Positions 7,382-16,320 of a stretch of DNA of 64,000 bases are shown here, in pieces. Source of the stretch: Spirosoma panaciterrae DSM 21099. GTDB taxonomy: Bacteria > Bacteroidota > Bacteroidia > Cytophagales > Spirosomataceae. The notes beneath the pieces are model-generated. The model was not told the DNA's origin. It worked only from the letters and a program-made list of their open reading frames with translations, and searched no databases. The DNA lies in contig NZ_KB893198.1 of NCBI RefSeq assembly GCF_000374025.1, positions 1-64,000 of the forward strand, read 5' to 3'. The number at the start of each line of letters is the position of its first letter. Positions within the stretch are counted from its first letter, which is position 1. Made by a program: the position numbers and the translations under genes.

Positions 7382-8206
7382 ATGCAACAGGCGCAAACCC
7401 GACTGGAACTTTTTTACACGCAGGTAGTAACCTTTGTTACGCTTTATGGTGGCCGCGTGCTGCTGGCAATCCTGACGCTCATTGTGGGCCTTTGGGCTAT
7501 TGGCTGGATTACCCGAATTCTGGCTACTACCATGACCAAACGGCACGTTGATCGGGACGTACAACCTTTCCTGCTATCGTTGGTCAATGGCTTGTTAAGG
7601 GTTTTGCTGCTGCTTAGTATTGCCAGTACACTGGGCGTGCAGACCACCTCGTTCGTTGCCATCATCGGAGCCGCTGGCCTGGCGGTTGGGCTGGCATTGC
7701 AGGGAAGCCTGTCCAATTTTGCCGGTGGGGTACTGATCCTGATTTTTAAGCCCTTTCGTGTAGGGGATTTAATCACGGCCCAGGGCTTTACAGGGAATGT
7801 TGAGGCCATCCGTATTTTTGATACGACGCTGGTAACGCTCGATAACAAAACGATTATTCTGCCCAATGGAGCTTTGTCGACTTCGGCCATTACGAATATC
7901 AGTACAAAAGGAGTTATTCGGGTCGATCAGGTGTATACCGTAGGGAGCCAGAATGATCTGGATGCTACCAGAGCATCGATTCAGAAAGTGGTTAATGCCT
8001 GTCCATATGCCGTTAAAGATCGTGAACATGATGTGCTGATTACCAAACTAGGGGCCAACTCGCGCGACTACGACGTGCGCGTGTGGACCAAGAGTGATAC
8101 CTACTGGGAAACCTATTATTATATGCTCGAAAATATTGCCCGACAATTTGGCAAAGATGGCATTGAGGCTCCCAAACCAAAGATGTTTATTACAAACGAA
8201 CCGTAA
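7382..8206 (+). CDS. mscS: Small-conductance mechanosensitive channel (MscS family)
   Basis: A 274-residue protein from ATG 7382; an upstream in-frame TTG at 7358 adds only eight residues. Three membrane helices occupy about residues 15–120. The pore helix shows the Ala/Gly packing pattern IIGAAGLAVGLALQGSLSNF, and KPFRVGDLI begins the cytoplasmic beta domain. LDNKTIILPNGALSTSAITN is the family signature. The size is close to E. coli MscS (286). It should release solutes on hypo-osmotic shock. A strong intrinsic terminator follows 28 nt after the stop, so this gene probably ends its transcription unit. Confidence 0.94.
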   Translation: MQQAQTRLELFYTQVVTFVTLYGGRVLLAILTLIVGLWAIGWITRILATTMTKRHVDRDVQPFLLSLVNGLLRVLLLLSIASTLGVQTTSFVAIIGAAGLAVGLALQGSLSNFAGGVLILIFKPFRVGDLITAQGFTGNVEAIRIFDTTLVTLDNKTIILPNGALSTSAITNISTKGVIRVDQVYTVGSQNDLDATRASIQKVVNACPYAVKDREHDVLITKLGANSRDYDVRVWTKSDTYWETYYYMLENIARQFGKDGIEAPKPKMFITNEP

Positions 8207-8233
8207 TAGCCTGGTTCAAATGGCTATAAAAAT

Positions 8234-8271
8234 GCCCCCCTGGACTTTGAGTTTTCAGGGGGGCGTTTTTT
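8234..8271 (+). terminator. Strong intrinsic terminator after the mscS-like gene
   Basis: A perfect 9-bp GC-rich stem (8234–8242 with 8256–8264), a 13-nt loop and a run of six T. It is flanked by A on the 5' side, so it may also act weakly on the other strand. Confidence 0.9.
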
Positions 8272-8366
8272 ATACCAGATTTTTTAGCGATTCGTTAAAC
8301 GTTTTTATAGCAAATGAGTCTAACTCATGATGAGTGTCAGTACTCACCGCTTACGAACGAATCGCC

Positions 8367-9740
8367 ATGAATATACTAAAAACAATAAAACGGCTCGCCT
8401 TCCTGACCGTACTGGCATTGAGTCCGTTTTTGGCAGAGGAAGCCGCAGCTCAACCGGGCGTAACGGTGCCAGTTGAGTCGTTTTATAACGAGCTGTCTCC
8501 CTATGGGCAGTGGATGCAATACCCGGGCTACGGGAATGTATGGTTGCCGAATGCCGGGCCTGATTTTCAGCCATATGCCAGTGGGGGTCACTGGGTCATG
8601 ACCGAATACGGTAATACCTGGGTGTCGGATTATGCCTGGGGATGGGCACCGTTTCACTATGGGCGCTGGATTTACGATCCGGCCTACGGTGGCTGGCTTT
8701 GGGTTCCGGGTAGCGACTGGGCTCCGGCCTGGGTGTCCTGGCGATCGGGCGGGGGGTACTATGGATGGGCCCCACTGGCACCAGGTTGGGATATTAACAT
8801 CAACATCAATATTCCATCGTTTTACTGGAACTTCGTACCCCAGATTTACATCACCAGTCCAAATCTGTACAGCTATTGTGTGCCGCGTCCACGCGTGGTC
8901 AATGTCTACCAGCAAACGACAATTATCAACAACTACTACCGGGGCAGTGGGCGTGCCTATGCGTATGGACCTCCGAGAGCCGATATTGAACGGGTAACCC
9001 GTCAAAGCATTCCGGTGTATCGTGTCGAGCATATGGATCGGCCAGGACGTTCGGTGGTGGGCAATGGCTCGGTGGGCTTTTATCGACCGGGTTCTGCCAT
9101 GGCGCATAACCCAGGCCGCGATTACAATGGCCAGTTCAACAATGCTCCTCGCCGGGAGTATGACGGCAATAACGCGGCTTACTCCCGGGGTGGACGTTAC
9201 AATGGCGATTTCAACAACAATCGTCCAGGCTACGATGGTAGCAGTAACACTCCCAGCCGGGATTACTCAAACCGCGATTATAATGGTAGCCCGAACCGGA
9301 GCAATGGTTTCCCAACGGAGCGAAATGGTGGATTTAATAATCGCGGTTTCAATAATGCCCCTGATCCTAATTCGGGAAATAGTCCAGCGCCATCCCCAGT
9401 TCCGGCACCTAACCGTGGTAACTATTCGCCCGGCAACTCGCCACAAGGTGATAATGGATTTCCGAACGGCGGTAGAATGGGTGGGTATGAGCAACGGAAC
9501 TTTCCACAAGGAGGTGGGTTTCAGCAACAACCGAACCGATCTTTTGAACGGGTTGAGCGGCAACCTCAAATGAATAGTCAGTCTATGCCGGGTGGTCAGA
9601 GTGGCGGTGGTTTCCAGCGGATGCAGGAGAGCCGACCCCAGTCGTTTCCGCAACAACAGCATAGCCAAGGCCAGCCACAAACTCAACCCCAACAGGGCGG
9701 AGGAGGCTTTGGTGAGCGTCATCAACGCGGTCCCCGATAA
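8367..9740 (+). CDS. Secreted DUF6600-type protein with W/Y-rich repeats and a long Asn/Gly/Gln-rich tail
   Basis: 457 residues from ATG 8367, chosen because MNILKTIKRLAFLTVLALSP starts a clean signal peptide ending at AAAQ. Residues about 35–150 carry repeats of the WGWAPFHYGRWIYDP and GGWLWVPGSDWAPAWVSW kind, the signature of the DUF6600 family. The last 250 residues are of low complexity (Asn, Gly, Ser, Arg, Gln), ending GGGGFGERHQRGPR. The protein is probably periplasmic or surface-located; the family has no established function. A terminator lies 25 nt downstream, so the gene looks monocistronic. Confidence 0.85.
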   Translation: MNILKTIKRLAFLTVLALSPFLAEEAAAQPGVTVPVESFYNELSPYGQWMQYPGYGNVWLPNAGPDFQPYASGGHWVMTEYGNTWVSDYAWGWAPFHYGRWIYDPAYGGWLWVPGSDWAPAWVSWRSGGGYYGWAPLAPGWDINININIPSFYWNFVPQIYITSPNLYSYCVPRPRVVNVYQQTTIINNYYRGSGRAYAYGPPRADIERVTRQSIPVYRVEHMDRPGRSVVGNGSVGFYRPGSAMAHNPGRDYNGQFNNAPRREYDGNNAAYSRGGRYNGDFNNNRPGYDGSSNTPSRDYSNRDYNGSPNRSNGFPTERNGGFNNRGFNNAPDPNSGNSPAPSPVPAPNRGNYSPGNSPQGDNGFPNGGRMGGYEQRNFPQGGGFQQQPNRSFERVERQPQMNSQSMPGGQSGGGFQRMQESRPQSFPQQQHSQGQPQTQPQQGGGGFGERHQRGPR

Positions 9741-9765
9741 ATAATTGAGTGAAGCAGTACCTGCG

Positions 9766-9799
9766 ACGCCACATATCCGAATGGGTATGTGGCGTTTTC
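9766..9799 (+). terminator. Intrinsic terminator after the DUF6600 gene
   Basis: A 10-bp perfect stem (9766–9775 with 9786–9795), a 10-nt loop and a short T-rich tail. It separates the DUF6600 gene from truA. Confidence 0.85.
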
Positions 9800-9921
9800 A
9801 TTTTGTCATTTCTGGTTATTGATCAGCCTCTCGTCAGCAACACCTTTTTATTAACAATCAATGACCAGGAATGACTACTTAATGACCATTGAATGCCTGC
9901 CAATAACTACTTTTGTCCCTT

Positions 9922-10701
9922 ATGCGCTATTTTATTGAACTGTCGTATCGGGGAACGGCCTACTGTGGCTGGCAACCACAGGCGGTGGGCGTGAGTGTTC
10001 AGGCTACGCTGGAAAGGGCCCTCAGCCAGCGATTGGGCAAACGCGTTTATGTAGTGGGTAGTGGCCGCACAGATGCGGGGGTCCATGCCCGGCAGCAGTT
10101 CGCCCATTTTGACACCGATGAACAGCTACATGTATCCGAAGCGTTTATTTACTCGTTGAATTGCCTACTGCCAGAAGATATAGCGATTCGGTCCATCTTT
10201 CCGGTCCGGAAGACGGACCATGCGCGTTTTTCGGCCCTGTTCAGGTATTACCAATACCATATTACTCGTCAAAAGGACGTTTTTGAGTATGGATTAACCT
10301 ATCATTTTCGACCCTTGCTCAACGACGCCTTAATGAACGAAGCCTGCCAGCGTTTACTGAAATACACGAACTTTCAAAGTTTCAGCAAGGCACGGGCCAA
10401 TGTCAATCATTTTCATTGTCGGCTCGATTTTGCCTATTGGGAGCGCATAAACGAGGATAGCCTGACGTTTCATATTCGGGCCGATCGATTCCTTTGGGGC
10501 ATGGTTCGTACCATTGTCGGCACGATGCTTGAAGTAGGCCAACAACGGCTGAACCTTCATCAATTTGAGCAGATCATCCAGGCAAAAGACCGGAATGCAG
10601 CCGGAAGGGCCGTGCTGGCAAATGGCCTGTATCTGGTTGAGGTTGGTTACCTGGAAGAGGTGCTGACAGGCAGCGGTATAGGAGCGCGGGGGGAGGCATA
10701 A
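9922..10701 (+). CDS. truA: tRNA pseudouridine(38–40) synthase TruA
   Basis: 259 residues from ATG 9922; the upstream TTG at 9913 is less likely. The start MRYFIELSYRGTAYCGWQPQ and the catalytic motif GSGRTDAGVHA with Asp51 identify TruA, which makes pseudouridine at positions 38–40 of the tRNA anticodon arm. HIRADRFLWGMVRTIVGTML near residue 185 is the conserved C-terminal block. The length matches the family. It starts the conserved run that continues with ftsX, DUF3098, uppP, truB and ribF, although a 105-nt gap to ftsX leaves room for a separate promoter. Confidence 0.96.
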   Translation: MRYFIELSYRGTAYCGWQPQAVGVSVQATLERALSQRLGKRVYVVGSGRTDAGVHARQQFAHFDTDEQLHVSEAFIYSLNCLLPEDIAIRSIFPVRKTDHARFSALFRYYQYHITRQKDVFEYGLTYHFRPLLNDALMNEACQRLLKYTNFQSFSKARANVNHFHCRLDFAYWERINEDSLTFHIRADRFLWGMVRTIVGTMLEVGQQRLNLHQFEQIIQAKDRNAAGRAVLANGLYLVEVGYLEEVLTGSGIGARGEA

Positions 10702-10806
10702 TTTGCATTGCCTGGCCTTGTACCTCTGTGCTTCACTTAAATTTTCTTAAATTCGACCGCTCAGCAGTTGAATTCCATATTTTTGTCACATAACACGAAC
10801 CCCTGA

Positions 10807-11688
10807 ATGGCTCGTATAAAAAAGAAAGTTGGTGCCTATCCCAGCGGTATGATTTTGTTTAGTCTGACGCTGGCTTTGTTTTTAATTGGTTTTTGCGGTT
10901 TGCTGGCTATTCAGTCGAAAAAACTGGTGACCTACATCCGGGAAAATTATGAAATCCGGGCGTTTTTGGATAAAGATCTGGATGAGAAAAAAGTGGAAAA
11001 ACTTTTTCAGACCATTGCCGAACGACCTTATGTGCTGAAAACCGACGGGAAGCCGCAGGTGGTTCTGGTAACGAAAGACGAAGCCGCCAAAGCGTTCATT
11101 GCCGAAACCAAAGAGGATTTTTCGAAGTTTTTAGGGGAGAACCCTCTGCATGATAGCTACAGGATCAAACTCAACGAAGGGTATTTCGAAGAAGCGAAAC
11201 TGCAGCAGGTAAAGCAGGATCTGGAGCAAATAGATGGTGTGTTTGAGGTCGTATATCAGGAAAACCTCGTCGACAACATTAATCGGAATATTACCAAGAT
11301 TTACGCCGTCATGTCGGCATTTGCGGTTATTCTGTTGGTGATCATTGTGGTGCTGATGAACAATACAATCCGGCTGGCGTTGCATTCACAGCGTATGCTC
11401 ATTCGGAGTATGCAACTGGTAGGGGCCACCAACGGATTTATTACCCGGCCGTTTTTAGGACGGGGTATGTGGCAAGGGTTTCTGGCCGGAGTAATTGCGG
11501 TCGCTCTTCTGTTGATTAGTTTACAGATTGCCATACATAACCTGCCCGAAGTGGGGATGTTTCAGGATACGGAAAAGACCGCTTTTCTGATGGCAGGTGT
11601 GGTTGGATTAGGTATACTGATTGGCTTTTTGAGTACGTTTCAGGCCGTAAATCGGTACCTGGGCCTGACGTTGGACGAACTTTACTAA
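10807..11688 (+). CDS. ftsX: Cell-division ABC permease FtsX
   Basis: 293 residues: one N-terminal membrane helix (about 14–35), a periplasmic domain with YEIRAFLDKDL, then three C-terminal helices (about 170–290) including RSMQLVGATNGFITRPFLG, typical of FtsX. With FtsE it forms an ABC-type complex at the division site that controls cell-wall hydrolases. FtsE is not next to it here, as is usual in Bacteroidota. The gene is followed by a DUF3098 gene and uppP, the order common in this phylum, which supports the call. Confidence 0.93.
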   Translation: MARIKKKVGAYPSGMILFSLTLALFLIGFCGLLAIQSKKLVTYIRENYEIRAFLDKDLDEKKVEKLFQTIAERPYVLKTDGKPQVVLVTKDEAAKAFIAETKEDFSKFLGENPLHDSYRIKLNEGYFEEAKLQQVKQDLEQIDGVFEVVYQENLVDNINRNITKIYAVMSAFAVILLVIIVVLMNNTIRLALHSQRMLIRSMQLVGATNGFITRPFLGRGMWQGFLAGVIAVALLLISLQIAIHNLPEVGMFQDTEKTAFLMAGVVGLGILIGFLSTFQAVNRYLGLTLDELY

Positions 11689-11795
11689 CTAGTGAATCAA
11701 TGGGGTAATGCATAAAAGAGCAATGTGCTGATAGGAGACTTCTCAACTAATTGGCGTGCTCGACTATTCAGTATCCATTCTAAATAGACAAAACG

Positions 11796-12134
11796 ATGGC
11801 AAAAGATAAACAGGCTGGTTCAGCCACACTCGCCCGCGAAGAGTCGGCCAAAAAAACGGCAGCAACGCCGACGGCTGCTCCTAAAAGTACGCCCATTCGG
11901 CCAGTAAGTAGCGAACCGCTGCGTTCTGCGGTAGCCTCTTCACTCCCGTTCGGAAAGCAAAACTATGTGTTTATGCTTATTGGGATAGGGGTTATTCTGG
12001 CGGGCTTTTTCATCATGAGCCTCGATAAAGAGGAATTTGGGTTTGGCTTTTTAGGACTGACACTCGGCCCAATTGTGGTGATGGCCGGTTTTGTCCTGGA
12101 ATTCTTTGCCATTCTTGCTCGCCCCAAAGCGTAA
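11796..12134 (+). CDS. DUF3098 small membrane protein
   Basis: 112 residues. A low-complexity Lys/Ala/Pro/Thr N-terminus (1–50) is followed by two membrane helices (about 54–72 and 82–108) joined by SLDKEEFGFG. This is the DUF3098 pattern, found in Bacteroidota between ftsX and uppP. The function is unknown; location in the inner membrane beside division and wall-precursor genes suggests a role in envelope growth, by context only. Confidence 0.88.
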   Translation: MAKDKQAGSATLAREESAKKTAATPTAAPKSTPIRPVSSEPLRSAVASSLPFGKQNYVFMLIGIGVILAGFFIMSLDKEEFGFGFLGLTLGPIVVMAGFVLEFFAILARPKA

Positions 12135-12163
12135 CATTAAGTAAAGTTATACAGTTGAAGTGC

Positions 12164-12248
12164 TATAAAGTTATAGCGTTGTAAAGTAGTTTTGCTGCTA
12201 TCATTCTCTGACGGCAACTCAACAACTTTACAACGCTATAACTTTATA
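12164..12248. repeat. 24-bp perfect inverted repeat in front of uppP
   Basis: Arms 12164–12187 and 12225–12248 are exact reverse complements, with a 37-nt loop; the right arm ends 8 nt before the uppP start codon. Related words (GTAAAGTTATA) also occur at 12141–12151. As RNA it would form a long stem that covers the uppP ribosome-binding region. The U-run needed for an intrinsic terminator is absent. Confidence 0.85.
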
Positions 12249-12256
12249 ACTAGTTA

Positions 12257-13102
12257 ATGGAGCTGATTCACGCAATAGTACTGGCGATTATTGAGGGCTT
12301 AACCGAATTTCTGCCGGTTTCCTCAACGGGGCACATGATTATTTACTCATCGCTGGCTGGAATTGCCAGTGATGAATTCACCAAACTCTACACGGTTGAT
12401 ATTCAATTCGGTTGTATCCTGTCCGTACTGGTTCTGTATCATCGTCGCTTCCTGACCGATCCTCGTACTGGTGATTTTACGATACCCAGTTACCTGAAAT
12501 CATTTCCTCCCCGCTGGCAGCCTCTGCTCGATTTTTATAGCAAAATTCTGATTGCCTTTCTGCCAGCTGCTGTTATCGGCTTTTTGCTGAATGACTTCAT
12601 TGACTCGCTCCTTGAAAACGTTACGGTCGTTGCCATTATGTTGCTGGTGGGTGGTATCATACTGCTCTTTATTGATCGAATCGTGAACCGAGCGCCCAAA
12701 GATGGCGATGTTACCGTGCCTGATGCGCTCCGAATCGGTTTTTTTCAGTGTATAGCCATGATTCCGGGAGTATCGCGGTCGGCGGCAACCATTATTGGGG
12801 GTATGTTTCAGGGGCTGACCCGGGCGCAGGCAGCCGAATTTTCATTTTTTCTGGCAGTGCCCACGATGGCTGCGGCTTCGGGTTATAAACTGCTGAAAAC
12901 CTACAAATTGCTTCAGCCCGACGACTATCAGACGCTGCTAATCGGAAATGCCATCGCTTTCGTTGTGGGCATGCTGGCAATTCGGGGCTTTGTTAGCTTC
13001 CTGACCCGGTATGGGTTTAAAGTCTTTGGGTATTATCGAATCGTGCTTGGACTTGTACTGCTGGGCTTAGTAGCGGCTGGTGTAAAGCTGGATGTTCTTT
13101 AA
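12257..13102 (+). CDS. uppP: Undecaprenyl-diphosphatase UppP (BacA)
   Basis: A 281-residue polytopic membrane protein. EGLTEFLPVSSTGHM (residues 13–27) and PGVSRSAATIIGGMFQGLTR (near 170) are the two BacA family signatures, carrying the catalytic Glu/His/Ser/Arg residues. The enzyme removes a phosphate from undecaprenyl diphosphate to recycle the lipid carrier of cell-wall synthesis; overproduction gives bacitracin resistance in other bacteria. It follows ftsX–DUF3098 and precedes truB. Its 5' region is formed by a long inverted repeat that may affect translation. Confidence 0.96.
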   Translation: MELIHAIVLAIIEGLTEFLPVSSTGHMIIYSSLAGIASDEFTKLYTVDIQFGCILSVLVLYHRRFLTDPRTGDFTIPSYLKSFPPRWQPLLDFYSKILIAFLPAAVIGFLLNDFIDSLLENVTVVAIMLLVGGIILLFIDRIVNRAPKDGDVTVPDALRIGFFQCIAMIPGVSRSAATIIGGMFQGLTRAQAAEFSFFLAVPTMAAASGYKLLKTYKLLQPDDYQTLLIGNAIAFVVGMLAIRGFVSFLTRYGFKVFGYYRIVLGLVLLGLVAAGVKLDVL

Positions 13103-13190
13103 AAGTAGTGTATAACCCTACACGAACAAACCACAAGGGCACACAAAGGGCTTTCCTCTGTGTATCTTTGTGGTTTCTTCATGTATTACT

Positions 13191-13913
13191 GTGTTACAAC
13201 AAACGGAATTAAGTCCTGCTTCTGATCCTGGCCAGGTTATCCTGATTGATAAACCGCTTACATGGACATCGTTCGATGTGGCCAACAAGTTAAAATACGC
13301 CTGTAAATTCAAGAAAATAGGCCATGCCGGTACGCTTGACCCTTTGGCAACGGGTCTACTGATTCTTTGTACAGGAAAAATGACCAAACAGATTGATCAG
13401 TATCAGGCGCAGGAAAAAGAATATACGGGTACACTCGTTCTGGGCAAAACAACCCCTTCGGTCGATCTGGAAACCGCATTCGATGCTGAATTCGATACAA
13501 CCGGAATTACGCCCGACCAGATTCGGTCGGCAGCTCAACAATTGACGGGCGATATCCTACAGGTACCACCCATTTATTCGGCTGTACGGGTCAATGGTGA
13601 ACGTCTGTATGAAAAAGCCCGACGGGGCGAAACCGCTGATCGGGTAGAGGGGGGGATTAAAGCGCGACAGGTAACGGTTTCGGTTTTTGAAACGGATGCC
13701 AGCCGTTTCCCTGAAGTAGATTTTCGCATCGTGTGTTCGAAAGGCACCTATATTCGCAGTCTCGTACGCGATTTGGGGTTGTTACTCAACAACGGCGCTT
13801 ACATGAGTAGTCTGCGTCGAACGCGCATTGGTAACTTTCGTATCGAAGAAGCCTATACCCTCGACGAGTTTATAAAGATACGTCGTGAGTCAACAGGCAG
13901 CAGTCCGCAATAG
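13191..13913 (+). CDS. truB: tRNA pseudouridine(55) synthase TruB
   Basis: 240 residues from GTG 13191. A more distal GTG at 13170 is possible; no ATG lies in frame near the start. [18 protein letters not shown] opens the fold, and [13 protein letters not shown] carries catalytic Asp50. [21 protein letters not shown] and [15 protein letters not shown] are further TruB blocks. It makes pseudouridine 55 in the T-loop of tRNAs. The PUA domain found in longer TruB proteins is absent, which is common in Bacteroidota. ribF follows 50 nt downstream, a widely conserved pairing. Confidence 0.95.
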   Translation: MLQQTELSPASDPGQVILIDKPLTWTSFDVANKLKYACKFKKIGHAGTLDPLATGLLILCTGKMTKQIDQYQAQEKEYTGTLVLGKTTPSVDLETAFDAEFDTTGITPDQIRSAAQQLTGDILQVPPIYSAVRVNGERLYEKARRGETADRVEGGIKARQVTVSVFETDASRFPEVDFRIVCSKGTYIRSLVRDLGLLLNNGAYMSSLRRTRIGNFRIEEAYTLDEFIKIRRESTGSSPQ

Positions 13914-13963
13914 TATTGGTTGCAACCCCTGACGACCCAATGACTGACGATTAGCAAGGAAAC

Positions 13964-14896
13964 ATGATTATTTATAAAGGTCTCAACGACATACAACCTT
14001 TAGTCAATGCGGTAGTTACCAGCGGTACGTTTGACGGGGTTCATTTAGGCCATCAGACAATTCTGGCACGGCTAACTGAGATAGCCCAAACAAGTGGGGG
14101 CGAGTCGGTGCTGATTACGTATTGGCCGCATCCGCGAACGGTTGTGTCCAACGATAGTCAGAACCTGCGCTTGCTGACCTCGCTCGACGAAAAAATTGAA
14201 CTGATCGATCAGGCAGGGGTCGATCATCTGGTGGTTATTCCATTTACGCGTTCGTTTTCTGAGCTGACATCTGAGCAATACATTCGGCAGATTCTGATCG
14301 ATAAAATCGGTACAAAAAAACTTGTGATTGGGTATGATCATCGGTTTGGCCGGGACCGTGAAGGCGGATTTGAGTACATCCGCACCCACCAGAGTGAGTA
14401 TGGATTTGAAGTTGAAGAGATACCCCGGCAGGATGTCGATGCCGTAGGGGTGAGTTCGTCTAAAATTCGGGCGGCTCTGAACGAAGGCAACGTTCGTACC
14501 GCCAATCGGCTGCTGGGACGGGCGTACAATCTGACAGGGACCATTGTAAAAGGGCGTCAGTTGGGGCGTACCATTGGCTTCCCCACGGCTAATATGCAGG
14601 TCGATGATCCCACCAAACTCATTCCGGCCAATGGGGTGTATGCGGTTGAGGTAGAGTATGGTGGACAAACCCTGGGAGGAATGCTCAATATCGGTTTCCG
14701 CCCTACGGTGGCTGGTACGCATCAAACCATCGAAACGTATATCTTTGATTTTGACAAGGATATTTACGGTGAACACATGACCCTGAAATTTCGGGAGTTT
14801 CTGCGCCCTGAGCAAAAGTTCGACGGATTGCCCGCGCTAGTGGCGCAATTGAAACGGGACGAAGAAAGCGCACGAGCGATACTTGGTCAGATATAG
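13964..14896 (+). CDS. ribF: Bifunctional riboflavin kinase / FAD synthetase RibF
   Basis: 310 residues. The N-terminal adenylyltransferase domain has GTFDGVHLGHQTIL (about 20–33) and the HxGH-like nucleotide site, and VSSSKIRAALNEGNV near 165. The C-terminal riboflavin kinase domain has VKGRQLGRTIGFPTANM near 200. It converts riboflavin to FMN and then FAD in the cytoplasm. The gene closes the ftsX–DUF3098–uppP–truB–ribF run; a converging flavoprotein gene follows on the other strand. Confidence 0.96.
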   Translation: MIIYKGLNDIQPLVNAVVTSGTFDGVHLGHQTILARLTEIAQTSGGESVLITYWPHPRTVVSNDSQNLRLLTSLDEKIELIDQAGVDHLVVIPFTRSFSELTSEQYIRQILIDKIGTKKLVIGYDHRFGRDREGGFEYIRTHQSEYGFEVEEIPRQDVDAVGVSSSKIRAALNEGNVRTANRLLGRAYNLTGTIVKGRQLGRTIGFPTANMQVDDPTKLIPANGVYAVEVEYGGQTLGGMLNIGFRPTVAGTHQTIETYIFDFDKDIYGEHMTLKFREFLRPEQKFDGLPALVAQLKRDEESARAILGQI

Positions 14897-14955
14897 TCAG
14901 GTGTTGTCAGGAATGGTCAAAAATAGCTGGAACAACGCCTGACCATTCCCGGCTA

Positions 14956-16194
14956 TTATTGACCGATATGCCTGCCGGCTACATAACCCGTGGTCCAGGC
15001 ATTCTGAAAGTTGAAACCGCCGGTAATGCCGTCAATATCCAGCACTTCGCCAGCAAAAAACAAACCGGGGTGGGCTTTGCTTTCGAGGGTTTGCGGATTC
15101 AGGCTGTCAATAGAAATACCTCCGCAGGTAACAAATTCATCTTTAAACGTGGTTTTTCCAACGACCTGAAACTGGCTGTTGGTCAGTCGCTCAACCAATC
15201 GATTGAGTGGCTTGGCTGGTAAGTCGGCCCAGCGTTGTGAGTCAGTCATGCCTGATTCCGACACAAAAAGTTGCCATAACCGATTCGGTAACCCAAACGG
15301 ATTTTGTGAGGCCACCTGTTTGCGTCCATTTTGCTGTCGGAACTCCTGTAGCATATTACGTAGCTGATTCTCGTTGAGGGTAGGGGTCCAGTTGATCCGA
15401 AGTGTGAAACGGTAGTCCATTGCGGCCAGTTCGCGGGCAGCCCAGGCTGATAAGCGCAGAACAGCCGGGCCGCTGAATCCCCAGTGCGTCAGTAACAAAG
15501 GGCCGCGCTGCTCCTGTTTCGTTCCCTGTATAGATACGCCCGCATCGCTGACCGATACACCCGCTAAGGGCAATAAATAACTTTCGGGTACATTAAAGGT
15601 GAACAACGAAGGGACGGGCGAAATCAGCGGTTCTGTTTGGGAAGGCATCCAGGTATACGAGGCTGCCTGCGGATAACCTCCGGTAGCAATCAGCAGTCGA
15701 TCAGCCTGAATAACTTCATCGGTCAGGAGAGTTAGCTGCCATTGAGATTGCCCCTTGTCGGTAGTGGTATGCGTGAGTGTCGACACGCCACAGCTTGTCC
15801 GTATCTGAATTCCCAGACGGCGGGCCGTGGCCATCAGACAGGTTACTATGGTTTCGGAAGTATTGGTCGACGGAAACATACGGCCATCCGCTTCTGTCTT
15901 CAACGTGACTCCATGCTCATCGAACCACCGAACGGTAGCCGTAGCATCGAACTGATTCAATAGCGTGCGTAAAGGTTTTTCGCCACGAGGGTAGTATCTG
16001 ACCAGTTTTTTATTGTCGAAGCAGGCATGGGTAACGTTACAGCGCCCTCCTCCCGAGATACGGACTTTATTCAGTACCGTTCGGCTCTTCTCTAAAATCG
16101 TGATGGTAGCGTCGGGAAAGGTTTCAGCGGCAGTGATGGCACCGAAAAAACCGGCTGCTCCACCACCAATAACAACAATACGTAGGGATGACAT
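14956..16194 (-). CDS. FAD-dependent oxidoreductase, BaiN/HI0933-like family
   Basis: 412 residues. The N-terminal dinucleotide-binding motif VIGGGAAGFFGAITAAE is followed by RISGGGRCNVTHACF, the signature of the HI0933/YhiN (BaiN-like) family. LLIATGGYPQ near 168 and TCGGISIDSLNPQTLESK with GLFFAGEVLDIDGITGGFNF near the end complete the family pattern. These are soluble flavoproteins of uncertain role; BaiN itself acts in bile-acid 7-dehydroxylation, which need not apply here. It converges with ribF; 59 nt of word-repeat sequence separate the stops. Confidence 0.9.
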   Translation of the reverse strand: MSSLRIVVIGGGAAGFFGAITAAETFPDATITILEKSRTVLNKVRISGGGRCNVTHACFDNKKLVRYYPRGEKPLRTLLNQFDATATVRWFDEHGVTLKTEADGRMFPSTNTSETIVTCLMATARRLGIQIRTSCGVSTLTHTTTDKGQSQWQLTLLTDEVIQADRLLIATGGYPQAASYTWMPSQTEPLISPVPSLFTFNVPESYLLPLAGVSVSDAGVSIQGTKQEQRGPLLLTHWGFSGPAVLRLSAWAARELAAMDYRFTLRINWTPTLNENQLRNMLQEFRQQNGRKQVASQNPFGLPNRLWQLFVSESGMTDSQRWADLPAKPLNRLVERLTNSQFQVVGKTTFKDEFVTCGGISIDSLNPQTLESKAHPGLFFAGEVLDIDGITGGFNFQNAWTTGYVAGRHIGQ

Positions 16195-16320
16195 GGAGGA
16201 GTAACAGTCGTTTGGCGCTTCATGTTCCGGGGGGCAGGCTGGACGGGTCAGATTAGCCTATATAGTACCTCTTTTGTAGCTGCCAGCCTACTGCATCAAA
16301 CAAAAACTTAACTTTGGCCT

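Noticed and set aside
8376-9107. Minus-strand open frame of 243 codons opposite the DUF6600 gene
   Set aside because: It is a mirror of the W/Y/G-rich plus-strand gene, is Arg/Pro/His-rich, and has no signal or family features.
14072-14815. Minus-strand open frame of 247 codons opposite ribF
   Set aside because: The plus strand is an unmistakable ribF; the antisense frame has low-complexity, non-conserved composition.
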